Below, piece by piece: positions 1 to 10,081 of a DNA stretch of 64,000 nucleotides. The translations under genes and the position numbers were made by a program. The notes below the pieces were generated by a model. That model was given only the letters and a program-made list of their open reading frames with translations. It did no database searches and was not told the DNA's origin. Positions within the stretch are counted from its first letter, which is position 1, and each line of letters begins with the position of its first letter. The stretch is from Plutella xylostella (lineage: Eukaryota > Arthropoda > Insecta > Lepidoptera > Plutellidae): NCBI RefSeq assembly GCF_932276165.1, contig NC_063999.1, positions 2,854,501 through 2,918,500 of the forward strand, given 5' to 3'.

Positions 1-37
1 GGCAGCTCACGCCGACGCCGCCGGCAGCGAAAGGACA

Positions 38-502
38 GTGCAAATGTTGGCCAGTGCACTACAGAAAATAGCTACTGCTGTGGCTTCTAATGCAGGTAAC
101 TCCAACTTACTTAGTCGCATGAGCACGCCCCGAGACCTCCCAAGCTTCTCGGGCGACCCCATGGAGTGGCTCCATTTCAAACAAGCGTTGGAGGAGTCCA
201 CGTCGCTCTGCAGCTTCAGCGAGAAGGAAAACCTTTGGAGGTTACGTAAGTGCCTACATGGAGCAGCCAGAGAAGCCGTTGCTGCACTATTAATAACGGC
301 TACGTCGACACGAGAGGTAATGTCGACACTGGAGCTACGATTTGGAAACCCGGAGATTATAATATCTAAGATAATAAACGACATACGTAAATTGCCACCC
401 ATGTCGACCGAGTATCACAGGGACATTGTGACGTTCTCGGTGAAAGTCCAAACCTTTTAGCAGCTGTACGTGCTGTTGGGAGAGAGGACTATCTACAAGG
501 CA
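38..502 (+). pseudogene. BEL/Pao gag, N-terminal part (broken)
   Basis: The translation from 38 carries the DUF1759-like gag core, with LPSFSGDPMEW and a following FKQALEE helix. The frame is lost around 447-455 by a 1-nt change. The next frame resumes gag-like sequence (NLLAAVRAVGRED) up to about 502, where the inserted element begins. The true start is not visible, since the upstream part of gag lies outside the window. In BEL/Pao elements this protein forms the particle that packages the RNA. It is not functional here. Confidence 0.85.
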
Positions 503-844
503 CACAGGGGTATAATCGTGACAGTTCTGACATTGCGAAAAAGAGACGCTTAGCTACATTAAGCGTAAGAAAGAAACGTTAAGCTGTAAATGTTTTTTGT
601 CCTTTTTGCTGTGGCGATGGCGCCTGTTTACGTCAGTTCTCTGTGCCAAACAATGAAACAAATGAAAAATCTGTGCCAAACAAAGGCTGACAGTTACAAC
701 AAAATTTTCTAAATGCTATTTATTTTTGATTTGCTAGTGATTTGTGGGTGTTTATTAAGTTTATTAGACTATTATCATCACTTAACGAGTGTGTGACATG
801 GGTGGGTGGATTTTGTTCGGTTGTATAGAGCATATTGAACGAAA

Positions 845-1231
845 GCTGCCTCTGTGGTCTAGTGGTAGAAGCTTCGCTTCATGACCCAGAGGTCCCGGGT
901 TCGATTCCCGGGTGGGACCATCAATTTGTGTTTCTAAATTGTGGTTCTAAGTTTGGTTAGGACATAGAAGGCTGATCACCTGATGTCCGAAACAGTGAAA
1001 CGATCCATGCTGTCTGATGGGCATGTAAAGCAGTCGGTCCTGCGCCTAGCTCTCTCCAGTCGTGTCGGTCAATCCGTCCCATTGGGTTATGAGAGTGATG
1101 GAACAGAGAGTGCTCCTGTGTACTGCGCACACACTTGGGCACTATAATCTACTCCTGCGTAGATGGCTGATCTCAATCGAGATTGGCCGCCGTGGTCGAA
1201 ATTCGGCTAGGAGGACATTATTATTATTATT
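845..1231 (+). mobile_element. tRNA-derived SINE with (ATT)n tail
   Basis: The head (845-920) has a pol III A box (TGGTCTAGTGG) and B box (GGTTCGATTCC) and a cloverleaf-like outline. An unrelated body and an (ATT)n tail follow. The 11-bp direct repeat ATTGAACGAAA flanks it at 834-844 and 1232-1242, proving insertion by retroposition into the P-like relic. Confidence 0.9.
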
Positions 1232-1691
1232 ATTGAACGAAAACACGATGGAATGATGGATGAGATATATTTTCACATGTAAGTAGATACTATCAAGTTT
1301 AACAAGCTTACATTCATCATAGTACTATCTATTGGCTCGATTTTAATATAAAATGATACTAATTTTAATACTGTAAGGTCTTTTAGTATCAGTTTTAAGT
1401 AAAAATTACGAGGTACCATATCATAACAAATCACATGGTGTTGCAAGTTATTGAAAATTTATTTTACCCACAAATATTATAGTATGCAAAGAAAATACTA
1501 GAAATTGTAAAGGACTCGGGTTGGGTTTACAAATGGGGCGCACGAATTCGGTTTTTGTGAAGATTGTATTTTGTAGAAGTCATTCTCCTCTTTCAAATGA
1601 GGTGCCTCTCATTGTGAGGAAACGTTCGTTTCGTTTTTTTCTTCTATGTGTGATTTCTTCTGTATAATATAAAGTTTATTGTATTGATACG

Positions 1692-1912
1692 AAATGCGTG
1701 TTTCCTTTTAAAAAAACCCCATCACATATTTGGCCCACGATTATAATGCTCATGCTCATCCATTTATCTCTGCTTCATAGGTTTCCGACAGAAAAAAAAA
1801 TATCAAGAAAATGGATAGACATTACCGGTCGCACAAATTGGGAACCAAAGAAACATACAAAAATTGTGTTCGGCACATTTTGAAGAGGATTGTTTCGATT
1901 GGACGAAGACAA
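1692..1912 (+). pseudogene. THAP zinc-finger domain remnant
   Basis: The reading frame from 1692 gives KCVFPFKKTPSH, then HRFPTEKKISRKWIDI and GRTNWEPKKH. One frame away at 1867-1899 it gives CSAHFEEDCFD. This matches the THAP C2CH layout: N-terminal cysteine, the RFP motif, an invariant tryptophan, then C-x2-H followed by F and the DCF segment. The second zinc cysteine is replaced by phenylalanine and a frameshift lies between about 1857 and 1867, so it cannot fold as a working domain. It is probably the DNA-binding end of a transposase. Confidence 0.6.
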
Positions 1913-1992
1913 TGAATCATACAATCCACTCAGTTTGTGTATATTAAATAATTATATTGAAATCAAATAAGTATGAGTAAAGTTTTTTTTCT

Positions 1993-2181
1993 TATATCGT
2001 CGGTTGACAGGAAAAACTCACTAAGGCTGATTTTTCAATATTCAGATAAATGTTATCTGGGTAATACAAACATTGAGAAACATTGAGACGCAACAGCATC
2101 AAAATTATTTCCCAGCAAAACTTTTATCTGGCTATTGAAAAATTAGCCTTTAGTGTCTTTTTCCTATCAACCGACGATATA
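1993..2181. mobile_element. Foldback MITE, 189 bp
   Basis: The outer arms of about 57 nt are imperfect inverted repeats. The left arm starts TATATCGTCGGTTGACAGG and the right arm ends CCTATCAACCGACGATATA. It lies inside the P-like relic. The superfamily is not recognised. Confidence 0.75.
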
Positions 2182-2322
2182 CTCAAGTTTTGTTTTTGTT
2201 ATTATGATAAGTTAAATTTCCCCATATTTAAGTTTAATTTTTTTGTCGGCAACATCTATGGTTTGAGTGAGAAAGAGAATAGTGCACACGGCGATTGCCA
2301 GTCTAGAGGTAGTAGGTCTATG

Positions 2323-3440
2323 ACAAGGCATGAACATAACTAACATAATTTTATCGAAGTTCCCAGCAGTGCTCATACCGAGATGGTCTGATTACAGTTT
2401 CCCGCTCATCAAGGATGCTGCTCCTGGGCGGACCCGCCTGGAGATTCTCGCCGAGTTCCTGCGCGACGAGGCTGTGAAGATAACGTCCACGGCAAACCTA
2501 AGTGTATTGTGCCCGCGAAGTGATAAATATAAAAATACCGATCATAGTGCGACACGCCCATATACAGTGTTAGTCAATTCGAATCAAACGGGCGCAGTGA
2601 ATAGCAATAATAACAAGTGTTCGTTCTGTCGCGCGATTAAACACGAGCTCACAAACTGTAGAAAGTTCAAACGAGCTTTACGTAAGGACAGATGGCAGCA
2701 CGTAAAACGTTTCGGCATATGCTTCAAGTGCCTCATCTCACGTCACGATCGCGAGCAGTGTCCCGCGCCCGCCTGCGACAAGGAGGGCTGCGGCGGCGCC
2801 CACCACCGCCTACTGCACTACGACGCCGCCGGCAGCAGCGAGCCACGCAGGGACACCGCGGCCACCACGTCGCGGATACCCGCCTCGAGTGAGGCTGACC
2901 TCGAGGACCCCCCTGCGGCGCAGACGGTAGCGCACGTCGGCACACGCAGCTGTAAGGTCCTACTGAAGGTAGTACCCGTGCGGATCCACGGGCCCAATGG
3001 GGCCTACGACACCAGCGCCCTGCTGGACGACGGGTCGACCATATCGCTGGTCAGCGAGGAGCTGGCGGCGCGCGCGGGGCTGCGCGGCCGCCCCGACACC
3101 GTGCATGTGCGCGGGGCCTGGACTCATAACGAGATGGTATTCAAAAGCAATATAGTTCAAGTAAGCTTATCTGGTGTAAACAATGTAATGCATTCTATAA
3201 CTGCCCGTACTTGTAAACAACTCAATTTACCGTTACAAACACTGTCTATTGTTGAATTTGAAAAATATGATAATCTGAAATTCCTTAAAAATGAGTCTTT
3301 ATTATGTTATTATACTGATTGCAAACCTGAATTACTTATTGGTCAAGATAATTGTCACCTGTTGCAAAGTATTGAAAGTCGAATAGGTAAAAATATGGAA
3401 CCGTCGGCAACTTTAACCCCTCTAGGTTGGTGTGTCCATG
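2323..3440 (+). pseudogene. BEL/Pao gag C-terminus, zinc knuckles and protease (broken)
   Basis: The frame resumes at the second copy of the 8-bp duplication (2323-2330) and runs open to 3440. In order it carries a gag tail (SKFPAVLIPRWSDY), two cysteine/histidine clusters (CSFCRAIKHELTNC, then CFKCLISRHDREQC, about 2620-2765), and an aspartic protease with DDGST (about 3028-3042). It is cut at 3440 by the second DNA transposon, so the reading frame ends in foreign DNA at 3454. The GC-rich stretch at 2740-3130 lies between AT-rich flanks but is continuous coding sequence. Confidence 0.88.
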
Positions 3441-3649
3441 CAGTGGCGGATTAAGAGCATCGGAGGCCCTAAGCACAAAACCTGTGTAGGCCCCTAATTT
3501 AGAACAATTTGTTCCTTGACAAAGAGTGACAAAACAGTTCAATAGCTAAAAAGTCCTATAACTTTTCTATAAAAAAGGATATTAAAAAAAAAAATGCTTG
3601 CCTTAAAGTCCTACACGCGCAGGTACGCCGAGCTATCACACGGCACAGT

Positions 3650-5112
3650 TAAGTACGCCTAAGATTTATTTGCCTAATCTCGTATTGAATATACGACCGA
3701 ATGGCGTAGTGGTTAGTGACCCTGACTACTGAGCCGATGGTCCCGGGTTCGATTCCCGGCTGGGGCAGATATTTGTTTAAACACAGATATTTGTTCTCGG
3801 GTCTTGGATGTGCCCGTAAAATGGCAATAGGCCCGCCCCCTATTACATTGGGACTAACATAACACTCTGGCGAAAAGTGGGTGCAGCAATGCACCTCTGC
3901 CTACCCCGCAAGGGAGTACATTAGTACAAGGCGTGAGTGCGTGTTTGTTTTTTTTTTCGTATTGAATAGTAACGTTTGGTCAAAGTCTCGTTTCGCCGAA
4001 AATCGTATGGCATAAATCTCGTTTAGTAAAAAGTTATTTCGCATAATCTTGTTTAGCCTAATAATAGTATGGGCAAATCTTGAATAGCCTAATAATGTTA
4101 TGGCATAGGTTTTACAAACTAATCATATTCGTTTGGCTTTAACTTAGTCGGAGCGTAGCCCTACATAGGGCAAACTGGTGCCTTGACTTTTTTTCCGCTG
4201 TGTGGGAAACGCTCCGCTCCGCTTCGCTGCACTCTGCTTTGGTTTTGATGAACATGTGTACCTAACACGCTCCTCCTCGCTTTGCCTCGCCTCGTTGTCC
4301 CACCTATCTTTAGGTTTTGATACCACGGGGTTTAATGGCGATTGTAATTCGATTTTTCGATAATTCAATATCGTGATTTTTTGGGATGTAGGAGAAAAGT
4401 ACCACAATTTGTACATTTACTACATACTTAATATATTATTTAATACGATAATATTAGGTGTGTAAAACTTGTACTAGCACCTTGTAAAGTAATGTTAGGA
4501 CTTTCAAACCAGAAATAACTCGAGTAAAGCGTGTTAAGCTTTGTAAATACCGTAATTAATTAAAATAAAACAAAACCAAAATCAAATATTTTCGTATGGG
4601 CGCGACGCTTTAAAAAAAAACATTAGGTGCCGCGTGGAGGAAACGCTTCTGCATGCGCTCCTGCTGCCGTGGCAAATTATGAGAATCGATGAGTGAAATG
4701 AGCGCCGATACAGCGCGAACACGTTATGTGGGGACTTATTTTTCATCACGAACTCTTAAAACAAAAGTTGTTCAGAATTAAGGGAACATCATTTTACAAT
4801 TTTTCAAACTATGAACTGAGTCTGGAATCTGGCTTACGAGATTTTATTTTATGATTTACGTCTTTTACGTTTAAAATAGAAGAAGAAAAATAATAATTAG
4901 TAAAGGAAAGAACTAAAATTTTGCAAAAATATATGCTTTACTAGTCATTTTTCCCTGACTTTCCAGGTGGCCCATCAATTTCCCTGACTTTCCATGACCA
5001 CCTTGAGCTTCTCTGACTTTTCCCTGACTATCCCTGACTTTCCAGAAAGTGGACACCCTGTATGCGAAACGAGTTTTGGGCAATAAAGATTGGGCGAGAT
5101 GAGGGGAACCCA
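3650..5112. mobile_element. Long-TIR MITE, copy 1 (interrupted and composite)
   Basis: The left part (about 3654-4140, skipping the SINE) matches the copy at 16183-16931 closely, sharing TGCCTAATCTCGTATTG and ATCGTATGGCATAAATCTCG. The right part resumes at about 5068-5112 with GAGTTTTGGGCAATAAAG. The middle (about 4440-5060) differs and includes a segment with repeated CCCTGACTTTCCA ending in GGACACCCTGTAT, which resembles another hAT-type terminus. It sits inside the hAT element. Confidence 0.6.
3692..3957 (+). mobile_element. tRNA-derived SINE with T-rich 3' tail
   Basis: The tRNA-like head (about 3694-3767) has GGCGTAGTGG and the B box GGTTCGATTCC. A body follows with CTACCCCGCAAGGGAG, and the 3' end is a run of T. 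The 11-bp direct repeat CGTATTGAATA flanks it at 3681-3691 and 3958-3968. The same 3' end occurs in antisense at about 10490-10550. Confidence 0.88.
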
Positions 5113-5157
5113 GTTTTACCACCCATTCGCACAGTATTCCATGTACAGTACAAGCCG

Positions 5158-5745
5158 GGCTGCGCAGGCAAAACTTTGGTGATACTTACGCGTGTGGTAG
5201 GCCCTTTACCAAACACACGCACAGTTTTCCGTGTTTAAGCCGGCCAGTCCCCCTACTCTTGTCTTGAAAGATAATGTATTGCGGCTGTCTTGCGTACTCA
5301 ACATTAAAAAAATCATAACTTCTCTTCAAAATCGATTTTACAAAAAGTAAAAATACGTTAATTTGCATCAAGATAAGGCCTTTTTTAGAACCTAGCAGTA
5401 AGAACCAAATACCTAGAACGTAGAATTTATTTTAGATTTTGGCTGAAAAAGCCATGTTAGGCCTTTTTGCGAGTTAACCTCTAAATTGTAGGCATTATAT
5501 TATTGTTTCTAGCTTCTCCAAATAGGCATTACCTAGCTGATCATATTAGTATTTTTAAATGTTGGGAACGCATGACAGACGCAATACATTGCCTTTCAAG
5601 AGTGGCACCACTGCGCAGGCAAAACTGTGGTGATACTTACGCGTGTGGTAGACCCTTTACCAACCACACGCACGGTTTTCCGTGTTTAAGCCGACCTGCG
5701 CAGGCAAAACTGTGGTGATACTTACGCGTGTGGTAGGCCCTTTAA
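5158..5745. repeat. Three copies of a short palindromic module
   Basis: The module GGTGATACTTACGCGTGTGG with its inverted partner CCACACGCACGG occurs at about 5158-5250 and 5611-5695, with a truncated third copy at 5699-5745. The last two copies are adjacent. They lie in the right half of the hAT element and may be its internal repeats or small hairpin elements. Confidence 0.6.
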
Positions 5746-5887
5746 TCAGAGCAAACTCATTACATCGGACACATTGTGGATGAATAAAATGTAGGTATAA
5801 AATGAAACAGCAGCAGAGGATGGGGGCCCCTGGAGGCCCGGGGCCCCAAGCACGTGCTTGTCGTGCTTATAGGTTAATCCGCCACTG

Positions 5888-8800
5888 TGTCCATGGTGTG
5901 GTGCCGGTGCAGCAGCAGCGCGCGGCCGCGAGCGCGGGGCTGGTCAACTTCCTGACCGACTCGGGTGACCACGACGTCGCGCGTGAACTGCGGGACATCC
6001 ACGACGAGGTAAGACGTGGATTTTCTATTGATGCACTAGGTGTGTCAACAAAACCTAGGCCGAATTCTGACGACGAAAGCGCTCGTCGACAACTTGAGGA
6101 GTCGGCCACTTTAAAGGACGGTAGGTGGTTTGTCAGTCTTCCATGGAAGGACAAGAGTTGCAAAATGCCGACTGAAAGCTACGCCACAGCCTTAAACAGG
6201 TTGAAGAGTGTAGAGAAGAAGATGGCAGCCAATAAGGACTTCGCAACAAGGTATACTGAACGCATACAACATTTGTTAGATAACAGTTTTGCATCACAAC
6301 TAACAGCTGATGGTCACCCTACTGAACGTACTTGGTACTTACCTCATTTTGGAGTTGATAACCCAAACAAAAACAAGCTCCGGCTGGTCTTCGACGCCGC
6401 CGCAAAAACAAAAGGCTTATCATTAAATGATTACCTACTAACAGGACCGGACCTATTGGAATCTTTATTCGGTATTATGTAACGTTTTAGAGAAAATAAA
6501 ATAGCTGTAATTGGTGACATCAAAGATATGTTTTTAAGGGTCAAAATTCATAAGGAAGATCAAGACGCCCTGAGGTTTTTATGGCGTCCGAGTCAAAGTT
6601 TAAATACCCCAGTAAAGACATACACAATGGAATCTCTTATCTTTGGTGCCAGCTGTTCCCCATTTATAGCACAGTTTATTAAAAATAAGAATGCGGACCG
6701 GTTTGAATTATCTAAGCCGGCCGCAGTGCATGCGATTAAAAAACAACATTACATGGATGATTATATTGATAGTTTTAGCGACGAAGCCACCGCGACCGAG
6801 ATGGTAAATAATGTATCTTACATACATAAATCCGGCGGCTTTGAGATTCGCAATTGGGCAAGTAATAGTTCGGCCGTCTTAGATAGTTTACCGCCGGCCA
6901 CCTTGAGTACTGCTGCTATAAGGTTCAAAATTGATAAGCAGAGTCTTGGTGAGCGCACGCTAGGGTTAATATGGTATCCTTCTGAAGATTTGCTGGGTTT
7001 CGACGTGTCGCTGAAACGCATCCCCGACGATATACTCACAGGGAAACAACGGCCGACGAAGAGAATATTACTACGAGTAGTAATGTCCATCTTCGACGTA
7101 TTTGGAATCCTGGCTCCTTTTACAATTCAAGGTAAAATTATGCTACAGGATACTTGGAGGTCTAACATCGGATGGGATGACGCAATTACGGATAACACAT
7201 TTGAAAAATGGGTTCAATGGGTCGAGTTGCTGAAAACTATTGAAAAGGTGAGAATACCTAGATGTTATTCATCTATTTTCCCCGTGTTGACTGATACGGG
7301 TTCCGTGACGTCGGCGGCGATGACGTCACCACAGCTGACGCGCCCAAGGTCAGCGAGCGATGCCGCTACCCCGAGTGTAGGTAATTATAATAACTTTAAT
7401 GAACTACAGTTACACGTTTTTTGCGACGCTTCCACGCAGGCGATGTGTGCTGTGGCCTATTTTCGTTGGATAGATTGTCACGGGAATGTTAGTGTTGCAT
7501 TTGTAAGTAGTAGATGCCGAGTGGCGCCGGTGAAGCCGGCCACCGTGCCGCGCCTGGAGCTGCAGGCCGCGCTGCTGGCGGCGAGGCTGGCAGACACCTT
7601 GATTAAAGAGCATAGATTAAATGTTACAAAAAGATTTTTTTGGTGTGATGCATCCGTGGTTTTGCATTGGATAAATAATGATGCTAGAAATTATAAAACA
7701 TTTGTCGCTAATCGCTTAGGTGAGATTGATGAATTAACTGAAATAAATGAGTGGCGTTATATTCCTACTAAATTAAATGTCGCGGACTTGGCAACTAGAG
7801 ATAGCTTCGATAATGACACATTTATGAGTAAATGGTGTCACGGGCCCGAGTTTTTACGTGCGCATGAGTCATCATGGCCACAGCAAACTATTGTTTACAG
7901 TCAGCTGGATAAAAATATTGAATGTGTAACTGTAGTTCGAGATTACTCACCTGTTGTGTTACCGGTACCGGATCCGGAACGCTTTTCTTCCTGGCTGCGT
8001 TTGAAGAGGGCTACTGCGAATGTACTTAAGTTTATAGGTAGGTGCCGTAGGCAAGCCGCAGACATAGACTGCGAACTGATGGAAGAAGCCGAGCGGTTAC
8101 TTATAAAGCACGCGCAGTCCCAGAGCTTCAGTGAGGAATTGGCCAACCTGAAAGAAGGTAAAAGTATCAGTAAAAAAAGTAGGTTACTTACCTTGTCCCC
8201 TTACCTCGACGAACACGGCGTACTCCGGAGCGGCGGGCGCATCGACGCAGCTGACGCGCCTCCTGGAACAAAGAGACCCGTGATCCTGGACGGGCGCCAC
8301 CACGTCGCCAGGCTCATCGTGCTCTCCTACCACCTCCGACTTGCACACGGGAGTCAGGAGACCGTCGTCAATGAGCTCAAGCAGCGGTATTGGGTGATAA
8401 AGATACGGCCGACGGTGAAGTCCGTAGCGACGAGGTGCATAATATGCCGTATGAGAAGGTGAACGCCCCAAGTCCCTCGCATGGGTGACTTGCCTGAGGC
8501 CCGTATGGCGCATCACCTTCGGCCCTTTACCCACTGCGGCTTGGACCTTTTTGGTCCTATGGAGGTAACGGTAGGACGACGCAGGGAGAAGCGTTATGGA
8601 GTCTTATTCACCTGCCTCACAGTCCGAGCCGTTCACCTCGAACTCGTGCCTTCTCTAACGTCCGACTCCCTGATCATGTCGCTGCGCCGCATGGCCGCGA
8701 GGCGAGGCTGGCCCCGTTTCATTTACTCAGACAATGGTACTAACCTACGAGGTGCCGATAATGAGCTAAAGAAATCCATAAGGGATATAGATCAGGAGAG

Positions 8801-9428
8801 CCTGAAACTTGATGGGGTAAACAACGAGATGGAGTGGAAATTTATTCCCCCAGTAAGTCCCCATTGGGGTGGGGCGTGGGAACGATTGGTGAGGAGTGTC
8901 AAAACCTCATTAAAAGTTATTTTAAAAGAACGTGCCCCTAAAGAGGAAACTTTAGGCACGTTGATGGCTGAAGTCGAAAACATGGTGAATGGCCGCCCAT
9001 TGACGCACGTTTCAGTGGAACCGGGGAGCACGGAGGGCCTTACTCTTAACCATTTTCTTCTCGGAAGTTCATCAAACCTCCCGGTAATCGGAGCGTTCGA
9101 GGAATTTGACCTCAATTTGAGAAAACAGTGGAGGAAGGCGCAGCTTCTTGCTGACATGTACTGGCGGCGCTGGGTGAGAGAGGTGCTGCCGGAGCTCATT
9201 CCGAGGAGGAAATGGAATGAGGAGCAGGCGCGTCAACTACAGGTAGGTGACTTAGTATATCTTATTGAGCCTGATGCCCCGCGGAACGTTTGGCGGAAAG
9301 GCTTAGTGGAGACAGTCCTGCCAGGTAATGATGGCAGGGTCCGGCTCGTCGAGGTCAGGACTCAGTCCGGTCGCTGGAAGCGACCAGTCACGCGCGTCGC
9401 TAGAATACCTATTGGTAAAGAGTGCTGA
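5888..9428 (+). pseudogene. BEL/Pao pol: reverse transcriptase, RNase H, integrase (broken)
   Basis: Pol resumes right after the hAT-type insertion. The reverse transcriptase includes the catalytic YMDDY at about 6751-6765. RNase H follows with LHVFCDAST at about 7411-7437. The integrase has an HHCC zinc region (H..H at 8297-8347, CIIC near 8437-8448) and a DDE core: the aspartate of LDLFGP (about 8540), that of SDNGTN (about 8730) and the glutamate of WERLVRS (about 8880). Two in-frame stops, TAA at 6480-6482 and TGA at 8460-8462, split it. There is no frameshift at those points, because the open segments on either side are in the same frame. Pol ends with TGA at 9426-9428, just before the polypurine tract. 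Confidence 0.93.
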
Positions 9429-9449
9429 GTCAGCACTAGGGGGGGGGAA

Positions 9450-9763
9450 TGTTGACGACGCGTTCCATAGTTAGGTATTTAATTGTTTTATTTATGATTG
9501 TAACCACTATTGCGATATGTATCCATAACTTGTATTAAATATTAGTAAACGATCTTCAAAAATGTTTTGCATGTGAATGTAGTTGCGTATGTGACGTCAC
9601 TACCACCGCATCGGCGGCGCAAGCGCAGCCACCTTCAGTCTTTTTAAGTCTTTGTCTAGCCGTTATCACGAGCGCTTCAATTGACCGGTAAAATTTGTAT
9701 TTTCGTGTGCCTGTTTTCAATATAAACCCGTAAAGTGTTTTTCCGGCCTTTTTACTTCCTACA
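9450..9763 (+). repeat. 3' LTR of the BEL/Pao element
   Basis: It begins TGTTGACGACG directly after a polypurine tract (nine G) and ends CTTCCTACA, so it has the TGT...ACA ends of this superfamily. It is 314 bp long. A perfect CRE-type motif TGACGTCA lies inside at about 9590-9597. The boundaries are inferred without the 5' LTR, so the right end is uncertain by a few bases. Confidence 0.75.
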
Positions 9764-10081
9764 CCACACTCCCGTTAGTCACAGTAACTAATTCTACTGT
9801 GTGTCGTCGCTACGCATGCGGGCGTCGTTACGTTGCGTACTGCTAGCGTTGGCGCTCTGTTGATAACACATCAGCGTCATAGCGCAGCGTCAAGTTAGCG
9901 CTCTGACGCGCGCTAGACGCGTTCTGTTTGACGAAGCCCTAGGCTAGGTTAGGACCATTTAAGACGTGACATAAGTTTTGCATCGCGCTTACTCACATCG
10001 CACAGCCTCAAGAGCGACGGAGAACTTTTGTTACGTCTTTAATGCGCCCCGTACTACCCCTTCTATAGCTAGTTCACTCAC
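9764..10081. other. Intron of FAM91A1 next to the BEL/Pao 3' LTR
   Basis: No coding sequence was recognised. The stretch is CG-rich with short irregular repeats (GCGTCA, AGCGCTCTG). From about 9958 to 10021 it carries one copy of a dispersed repeat that begins TTTAAGACGTGACA and recurs at 55644 and 58309. Confidence 0.5.
9958..10021 (+). repeat. Dispersed TTAAGACGTGAC repeat, copy 1
   Basis: This copy shares about 60 bp (TTAAGACGTGAC, then GTTTTGCATCGCGC and CAGCCTCAAGAGCG) with copies at 55644-55700 and 58309-58380. All three start at the same point next to TTAA or TTTAA. The family is not recognised. Confidence 0.6.

Larger units (their letters stand above)
503..2322. mobile_element. DNA transposon relic with THAP remnant (P-element-like) inside gag
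   Basis: ACAAGGCA occurs at 495-502 and again at 2323-2330, and the gag frame is continuous across the pair, so these are the edges of an insertion with an 8-bp target duplication. The insert holds a THAP-like zinc-finger remnant (1692-1912). THAP domains plus 8-bp duplications are the hallmark of P-superfamily elements, although hAT also makes 8-bp duplications. The termini (CACAGGGG... and ...GGTCTATG) are only weakly inverted. A SINE and a foldback element are nested inside. Confidence 0.6.
3441..5887. mobile_element. Non-autonomous hAT element inserted in BEL/Pao pol
   Basis: Perfect 14-bp terminal inverted repeats CAGTGGCGGATTAA (3441-3454) and TTAATCCGCCACTG (5874-5887) are flanked by the 8-bp duplication TGTCCATG (3433-3440 and 5888-5895), which is diagnostic of hAT. 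Subterminal GGCCC-rich blocks (GGCCCTAAGC near the left end, GGGGCCCCAAGC near the right) support this. I see no transposase. Another MITE and a SINE are nested within. Confidence 0.9.
1..9763 (+). mobile_element. BEL/Pao LTR retrotransposon, 5' end outside window, decayed
   Basis: Gag, CCHC-type knuckles, aspartic protease, reverse transcriptase, RNase H and integrase follow in BEL/Pao order on the plus strand, ending in a polypurine tract (9437-9449) and a 3' LTR (9450-9763). The 5' LTR lies beyond position 1. The copy is dead: a 1-nt frameshift near 447-455 in gag, a DNA element at 503-2322, a second at 3441-5887, an in-frame TAA at 6480-6482 and an in-frame TGA at 8460-8462. Both DNA insertions are flanked by 8-bp duplications, and the host reading frame resumes across each if the element and one duplication are ignored. 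The whole element lies in an intron of the FAM91A1 orthologue, because that gene's last exon in the window ends at 10082 and the rest of the protein must lie further left. Confidence 0.93.

Noticed and set aside
845..920. tRNA gene
   Set aside because: The pol III head continues into a SINE body and tail with a target duplication, so it is not a free tRNA gene. The same applies to 3694-3767.
2692..3160. Overlapping frames in both strands of the protease region
   Set aside because: They are products of high GC; the 2323-3440 frame holds the knuckles and DDGST.
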